Below, piece after piece: positions 58,701 to 64,000 of a DNA stretch of 64,000 nucleotides. The stretch spans positions 1,136,001 through 1,200,000 of the forward strand of contig BRXU01000022.1 of NCBI GenBank assembly GCA_030267565.1, in the 5' to 3' direction. A model generated the notes under the pieces. That model ran no database searches. It was given only the letters and a program-made list of their open reading frames with translations, and was not told the origin of the DNA. Each line of letters opens with the position of its first letter. Position 1 is the stretch's first letter. The position numbers and the translations under genes were made by a program. The DNA comes from Pleodorina starrii. Taxonomy: Eukaryota > Chlorophyta > Chlorophyceae > Chlamydomonadales > Volvocaceae.

Positions 58701-60385
58701 CACGCAAACCCCCAACCCACACCTCACTCCGCCTCGCCCTCTTCGCCCCACCTCAGACCCAGCTGTTTGCCGGGCTGGATAAGGCCCAGCTGAGTGTGTG
58801 GGAGGCCCTTCAGACCCTCAACGAGCTCCGGGAGTACGAGGCGGTGCTGATGGCGGAGGGAGGGGAGGCGCAGGTGGGGGTGCGGGGGGTGTGCGAGTGG
58901 GGGCCACCCGGGGGTGTGTTGAGTGCGCGCGTGTGTGTGTGTGTGTGTGCCGGTGGGTGGGTGGGGACTGGGGGCTGGGCGCATGTGGGCGGGTGGGGTT
59001 TGGGGGCGGGTGGGCTCATCGGTGCTCCTGTGTGTGTGGGGGGGGGGTACTCCGCTGCGGTCCTCCCTCCCTTGTGACCGCGGTGGCCCCACCATCCGCC
59101 CCACCATCCGCCCCACCGGCCCCCCCGCAGGATGTATCGAACTTGTCCTTGTTGGATCACGCCTTCCAGACCGCTGAGCTGTGTCGGCTGCACCACCCCG
59201 ACCTGGACTGGTTGCACCTGGTGGGGCTGATGCACGGACTCGGCAAGCTGCTGGCGCACAGGAGGTGGGGGCGACGGGGGGGGGAGTGCGTGTTATTATG
59301 TGTGTGCGTATGCGTGCATGTGTTTGTGTTAGTGTGTATGTCCGCGTGTGGCCCCCTATCCATCCAAATTCCCGCTCGAGCTTCCGCCCCTCCGTGTAGC
59401 ACGTGGCGACCCCCCCCTTGACCCTTGTTTGACTCCCTCTCCTCCCTCTCCTCCCCTCTCCCCCCCCACCCCCTCCATGGGCGACTCAGGTTCGGCTCCC
59501 AGCCGCAGTGGGCCATTTGCGGCGAGACGTACCCCCTGGGCTGCCGCTTCTCCCCCCACATCCTTGGGGCCCAGTACTTCACCGCTAACCCCGACCGCCG
59601 CCGCCGGCTGTACAACACCCCCACTGGGCTGTACGACCCCGGCTGTGGTCTGCTCAATTGCGTCATGTCCTGGTCGGCCCCCGAGTACCTCTACCTGGTC
59701 ATCAGCCTCAACAGCTCACGACTGCCGCAGGTGGGGCTGGGGGTGTGCGTGGGTGTTTGAAGAGGGGGATGGGGGGATAAGAAGGAAAGGGGGAAACACC
59801 GGGTTAATGGGGATGCAGGTTAAGGGTTTATTTGGGTGGGGGGAGGGTGTTGGTAAACGTGTTGGGGATTGGGGCGGCGGGGGGGGGGGGAAATACTGGA
59901 AAGGCGGGGAGGTACCTCCGCGGTTCAGGGCAGTGCCCTCCTCGCCCCCCGCCCCCCGCCCCTGCCGCCGCCGTTGCTCCTACTCCCACGCCCGCGCCGC
60001 CGCGCCCCAAGCCTGGGATTTCGAACGCCTCTACACCAACCTCCCCCACCACCTGCTCATCTCCACATTCGCAAAAACGCCTTCTCCGTCTCCGCTGCGC
60101 TATCTTCTTTTACCCCCTGCCTCCCTCCCTCCCTCCCCTCAGGACGCGCTGTGGGTTCTGCGCCACGCCAAGTTCCTGACCCTGACTCGCCCCCACAGCT
60201 GCTACCTGCCGCTGTGCTCCGGAGACGACCTGCGCCGTCTGCCGCTGCTGCGCTCCTTCCAGCAGCTGGCGGCGTATCGGCGGAGCGAGCTGCCGGCGGG
60301 GTTAGCGCTGCAGGGTGAGGAGCGGACCGCCTACTACTCGGGTCTCATTGCAAAGTACCTTGGGGAGGGGAGGCTCAACTGGTAG
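55736..60385 (+). CDS. MIOX: MIOX-fold protein lacking diiron ligands, long N-terminal extension
   Basis: Exons 55736-58222, 58341-58505, 58757-58873, 59131-59264, 59490-59730 and 60143-60385 join in phase to 1,128 residues. Residues 1 to about 850 are low complexity (Ala, Gly, Ser, Gln, His) with no domain. Residues about 865-1128 match myo-inositol oxygenase along its length: LNHARQTMDFVK, LSVWEALQTLN, HAFQTAE, HPDLDWLHLVGLMHGLGK, PQWAICGETYPLG, PGCGLLNCVMSW, YYSGLIAKYL and the final NW. Active MIOX uses six iron ligands. Here only H933 and H958 remain (human H98, H123). D124, H194, H220 and D253 are replaced by G959, A1031, A1057 and A1091, and the substrate Asp of GDTFPVG is E980. K962 (K127) is kept. 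Oxygenase activity is therefore unlikely. The start is the first in-frame ATG; an upstream exon is possible because a cacag acceptor-like site occurs at 55701-55705. Confidence 0.88.
56633..56716 (+). repeat. 42-bp tandem duplication in the coding region
   Basis: Two exact 42-bp copies, starting at 56633 and 56675, encode a duplicated 14-residue Gly/Ala/Thr segment in the extension of the MIOX-like protein. The unit keeps the frame. Confidence 0.85.
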
Positions 60386-63300
60386 AGGGAGGGAGAGGGA
60401 GGGGGAGGGTGAGGGAGGGAGGTGCGGTGCCGCCGCGCGGCGTTTCCCCCCCCCCCCTCGCTGCGGAAGCTCGGGAACCCCCCCTGGACCGGACTGGACT
60501 GGACTGGCCGCCGTGGGGTCGGATCGTCCCTCCCGCGGCCCTGTTTGGGGTCGGATCGGGTTGTATTGCGAAGCGAGGAGAGAGCGGGAGATAACCCGAG
60601 AGAGAGGGAGAGAGGGAGGGAGCGTATACGCGGCGGAGGGGAGGGAATGGAGCGGATTGGTGTGGAACGGAGAGGAGGGGAGAGATGGGAGGAGTTACGT
60701 CGGTCTGGCAGGGAGGGAAGCTTCTCTTCGGGCGGGATATGCAGCAGAGCAGGAGCAGCGACGTGTACTGAAGGCCGATATGACGCCATACGGGGAGATG
60801 GGGAGAGGGAGGTGGCGCTGGTGCTGGTGCTGGTGCTGCTGGTGCTGATGTTTGAGGCGGGTGGGGGCAGTGGGTGAATTGAAGCGTCGCGCGATAGCGG
60901 CAGCTTTGCGCGCTGCTCGCGAGGACGAGGCGTTGCAACAGAATGCGGAGAGAAGGGAAGGGGGGGGACATAGGTCGGCGGCGTTCGGCAGAGGCTGTTT
61001 GTGGGGTGGGGCGGGGCGGGGCGGCCGGCCCCTTACCCCTTACCCCAAGCCTTCTTTTATCCTGGCGGCGTAAGGGATTTGTCTGGTGCGAGAAACTGTG
61101 GTAAACCGGATTCCACTGTTACGGATGTTTCTCTGTTTTATTGCCATCGCTATGTACGAGATGTCCTGCATTGTTCGTACTGGTGCTCTTTCCTGCCGTT
61201 GTCCGTCCGGAACGCCAGTCGGTTGGCGGTTGAGTTCGTTGGCCACACGGCGCCCGGGATTGATCGGCTCGATATCACTGCGGGAACTCCCTCCTGGGCG
61301 AACGAACACCCCCCGGGCTGGCCGGATGTATGGTTTACGCGAGAGAGTGATGCGGTGTCAATAGTCCTGCGGTACGGCAGTACGGCAGACATTGAGGGCG
61401 CTGGGTAGCGTCGAGGGCCGCAGCGGAGACCGGAAAGGCGCGGGTGTTCGGTTTTAGGGTTGAGAGGAGAGATCTTGTTTCCTGTCTGTCTGTCTGTCTG
61501 TTTGGCCGCAAGAATAAGTCGGATAAAGCAAAGCACGCACACAATCCTATTACGGGGGGCGCTGCATCGGCCCTCCTCCCCCTCCCTGGACGTGGCCTGC
61601 TCGCCTCGCCTCTTCGCCGCCTGCGCCCCTTTTTATCCGGGGCGGGGCGGAGGGTGCAGCAGTGGGTAGCGGACAGAGCAGGGGCTTACTTTTGGGGGGG
61701 AGGGAGGGCGGCGAGCGCTGTGTTTGTTGATTGTGGTCGCCAAGATAGCGACCGATCAAAACACTGAGAGAAGAGAAAACAGATAGGCGGGTGGGTAGCG
61801 GTGGGTGGGTGGGTTCGGTGCGGCACACGGTGGAACGGACTCGGACGGACGGACGGACGGACACTCGGATTCGGAGGCGGGTGGGCGGCGCTGCTTTTTC
61901 GGAAGGGCTGGGCGGAGGCTGATGATGTGACCGGAAGGCTGTCGGAAGCCTTTTCGCTGTTGCTGTTGGCGTAGCAGTCGGGGTTGCGGTGCGTTGCGCA
62001 GCACTGATGGAAGAGCCCTTGGCGCCGTTCCGCGCCGTGCTTGGCATGCTCGTCCGTTTGTTCGGTTGTGGTCGTTTGACAGCGTTCGGAGGTTGTTGTG
62101 GCGCTGCGCACCGGAGGGAGAGAGAGAGGGGTGCGGGTGGGGGGACAATGCGTGTGCGCGTGTGTAATGGTTTCTGTGTTTTGGGGGAGGAAGCGAAGGG
62201 GGCCCCATCCTGGGCGTCTGCGACCCGCTTGGTTCAGCCGTGGCGGTGGCGATGGGAGGTGGCCAGTGGGGTAGCGGCTAAGGGGGGCTGTGCTGCGCCC
62301 GCTGCTGGCAGGGTGCCCGAGGCGACCTGGCTGGTGGTGGTGGTGGTGGTGGAGGGTGCAGGTCGGGGGGCTGCCGCTGTTGCTGCTGTCGGAGTCGCTG
62401 TCCTGAGTTCTGGTTCCGGTACCAGGATACGTGTTTGGCCGGGCATGTGTACGGCGCCGGGAGATGAAGTTCGAGGGGAGGGGAGGACAGCAGAGGCTGC
62501 AGCTCCTTCCTGTGTGGGGGTGGCGGTGCGGGTGCGGCTGTGCCAGCCCACTCCCGTCACCCTCAATCCCCTCTTTCCGGCTGCGCGTGTATGCATGTAT
62601 GTATCTATTATGCGTGTAAGTTATATCCGCGCTTGTTGGTTTCGGGTGTCGTCCTGACCTGGCCTGGGCCGCTTTGCTCTCTAATTTTTGTATACGTTTA
62701 ATGAGGCAAGGGTGCCCGGGGGGAGGGGCGTCGAGTGGCGGCGCCGCGACATGGCGGCGGGTTGACACCGGCGGGGGGCGTTGCTTGCGTCGGCGGCTGT
62801 GTAGGCGCAGTTCACCCCGCTGATGGTTTGGCTGTGGGATGAAGTACGGAAAGGCTGCCGATGCTTCCGTCGGTATCCGGCGGGGCCGCGTGCGGCTGGG
62901 GGGGAATGGGTTTTCCCACATACCGTACTTACTACCCGGCCAGCGCCTCCGTGACCTGAGCCGCCCTTCCCCTCCCCTCCCCCTCCCTGGCAGCGCCCAC
63001 CCTGGAGTGGGGAGGGGGGGAGGCCCGGGAGGGCGAGGGGAGAGGGGGGGGTTTGCAGCGGCCGCAGAACCCGGGCGGGAGAAGGCGGAGGAGGGGAGAC
63101 AACGCTGGGGATGTCATCGTCATCGGCGCATGAGGCGGAAGGGGGGGGTCACATGCCGCATGGGCGGCTCCCGGGCGACGCGTGTGTGTGTACGGCAAAA
63201 TGCGTGTACGACATGTATAAGCGTGTTTTCGCCTCAGCCGGAGCCTGCTTGTGCGAGGGGGACAGGCTGGTTGCACTGCCAAGTGGAAATTGTACGGAGA

Positions 63301-64000
63301 GATTAGATCGCAGCAATGTTGTACTTGACGTACTTTGAACGTACGGTGGAGGGCATGCGCACGCGCCGAATCACGGACAGAGGCGGAAAGGGAGAGAGAG
63401 GGTGGGAGGATGGTCGGTCATGAATGTCGAACATGTCCCGTTATTGACGATGCGGCACTCTCTGTGTGCGGCACACGGACGAAATCAACCCTCGCTTGGG
63501 AACGGGCTTGGGGGTGTGCGTGCTCGAGGGTTCCGGATTTGCTTCCGTACTGTCATGTTTCATCTTCGTTTGTTGGATCCTGCGGGCGGCTGTTTACACC
63601 GGCCAGATAAAACACAATGATGCGAGCTGATGCGAGGGTGAGGTTTTGAGAGATTACGGCGATAAGAGGATATAACGTGCATGCGTGCTTGACCCGGCGG
63701 CAGATCCGTTTTTGCATTTCATCTGAAGCACCCCCTGCGCCGTGTTGCGTTTGAGTGTCGCGAGCAACGACTTGAGAGAAACGTGCTGTCGGAGGGGACA
63801 GGGAAGAGGTGATTTGCGAAGATCCGCGCGTATGCGTATGTCTTCCTTCCTTACAAATTGGACTGGAAAGGTTCGGAGTTCAGAGTATCGTACAATATCG
63901 TATTTTCAGCACGCCGGATTAAGCCCACTGTCGGCGCACCATCGGCTCTGCCCCGGGCGCCAGCGGCAGTGGCTCAAGAAACATAAAAACGCTCGTCCCT
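60386..64000. other. 3' UTR and intergenic region at the window end
   Basis: Early parts are purine-rich (60386-60700), followed by mixed sequence with (gtct)n at 61480-61502 and (ggac)n at 61841-61864. Plus-strand TGTAA occurs at 62163-62167 and 62615-62619, which would give the MIOX-like gene a long 3' UTR of 1.8-2.2 kb. Minus-strand TGTAA at 63851-63855 and 63592-63596 hints that a minus-strand gene beyond the right edge ends here. I find no coding exon. The 411-codon minus ORF at 61686-62921 is His/Pro/Ser/Thr-rich low complexity and is not supported. Confidence 0.45.
62615..62619 (+). other. Candidate poly(A) signal of the MIOX-like gene
   Basis: TGTAA occurs in the context gcgtgtaagtt, 2.2 kb after the stop. 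The alternative at 62163-62167 is 1.8 kb after it. Neither is close, so the assignment is weak. Confidence 0.25.

Noticed and set aside
61686..62921. 411-codon minus-strand ORF
   Set aside because: His/Pro/Ser/Thr-rich low complexity without domain, antisense to the likely 3' UTR of the MIOX-like gene; a GC-driven open frame.
62932..63282. Possible terminal exon of a minus-strand gene ending in VTEALAG and a stop
   Set aside because: A plausible acceptor exists, but no upstream exons in phase were found within the window, and the sequence around it is low complexity.

Overview
The window is nuclear DNA of a GC-rich, intron-dense green alga, most likely a volvocine/chlamydomonad (Chlamydomonas, Volvox or Gonium type). 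Reasons: many short GT-AG introns with C-rich acceptors, TGTAA-type poly(A) signals, Ala/Gly/Gln-rich low-complexity coding expansions, CCCTAAAA-like (TTTTAGGG) intronic tracts and plant/algal protein families. No bacterial operon, rRNA, CRISPR or viral gene was seen. Every gene model below was built by eye from splice sites plus reading-frame and homology continuity. In each the exon lengths sum to a whole number of codons, but none is confirmed by transcripts.

Layout. 1-3300 is repeat-dominated: a dispersed repeat present twice, pentanucleotide satellites (GCGAC / YGCTA) punctuated by an inverted 17-mer, and a possible tRNA-derived SINE. 3302-9079 (+) encodes the FACT subunit SSRP1. 9080-14468 has no convincing gene but holds a 540-bp foldback element and a perfect 24-bp-arm palindrome. 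14469-17083 (+) is an EXS-only ERD1-like membrane protein; convergent to it, 18384-20883 (-) is an SRSF1/SR34-type splicing factor. 24190-36384 (-) is a 1,508-residue SEL1L/Hrd3-like ERAD protein with a poly-Q lumenal insertion and a repeat of N-glycosylation sequons. It is divergent, across 474 bp, from 36859-43488 (+), a GH27 alpha-galactosidase with a ShKT domain spliced into its C-terminal domain. Then follow on the + strand a tail-anchored coiled-coil protein (44007-45200), a small PPR-like protein with a TATA box (46942-48305), a divergent protein kinase (49971-52210) and a 1,128-residue protein ending in a myo-inositol oxygenase fold (55736-60385). The last 3.6 kb is 3' UTR and intergenic DNA.

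The genes are an ordinary eukaryotic assortment, not a pathway. Two act in the secretory system (Hrd3-like, ERD1-like) and one is a secreted or lysosomal-type glycosidase. The most notable observation is that the MIOX-fold protein keeps the scaffold of the family but has lost four of the six diiron ligands, so it is probably a pseudoenzyme carried behind an ~830-residue low-complexity extension. Next are the sequon array in the ER protein and the inverted repeats flanking the in-frame, nucleophile-bearing exon of the alpha-galactosidase.
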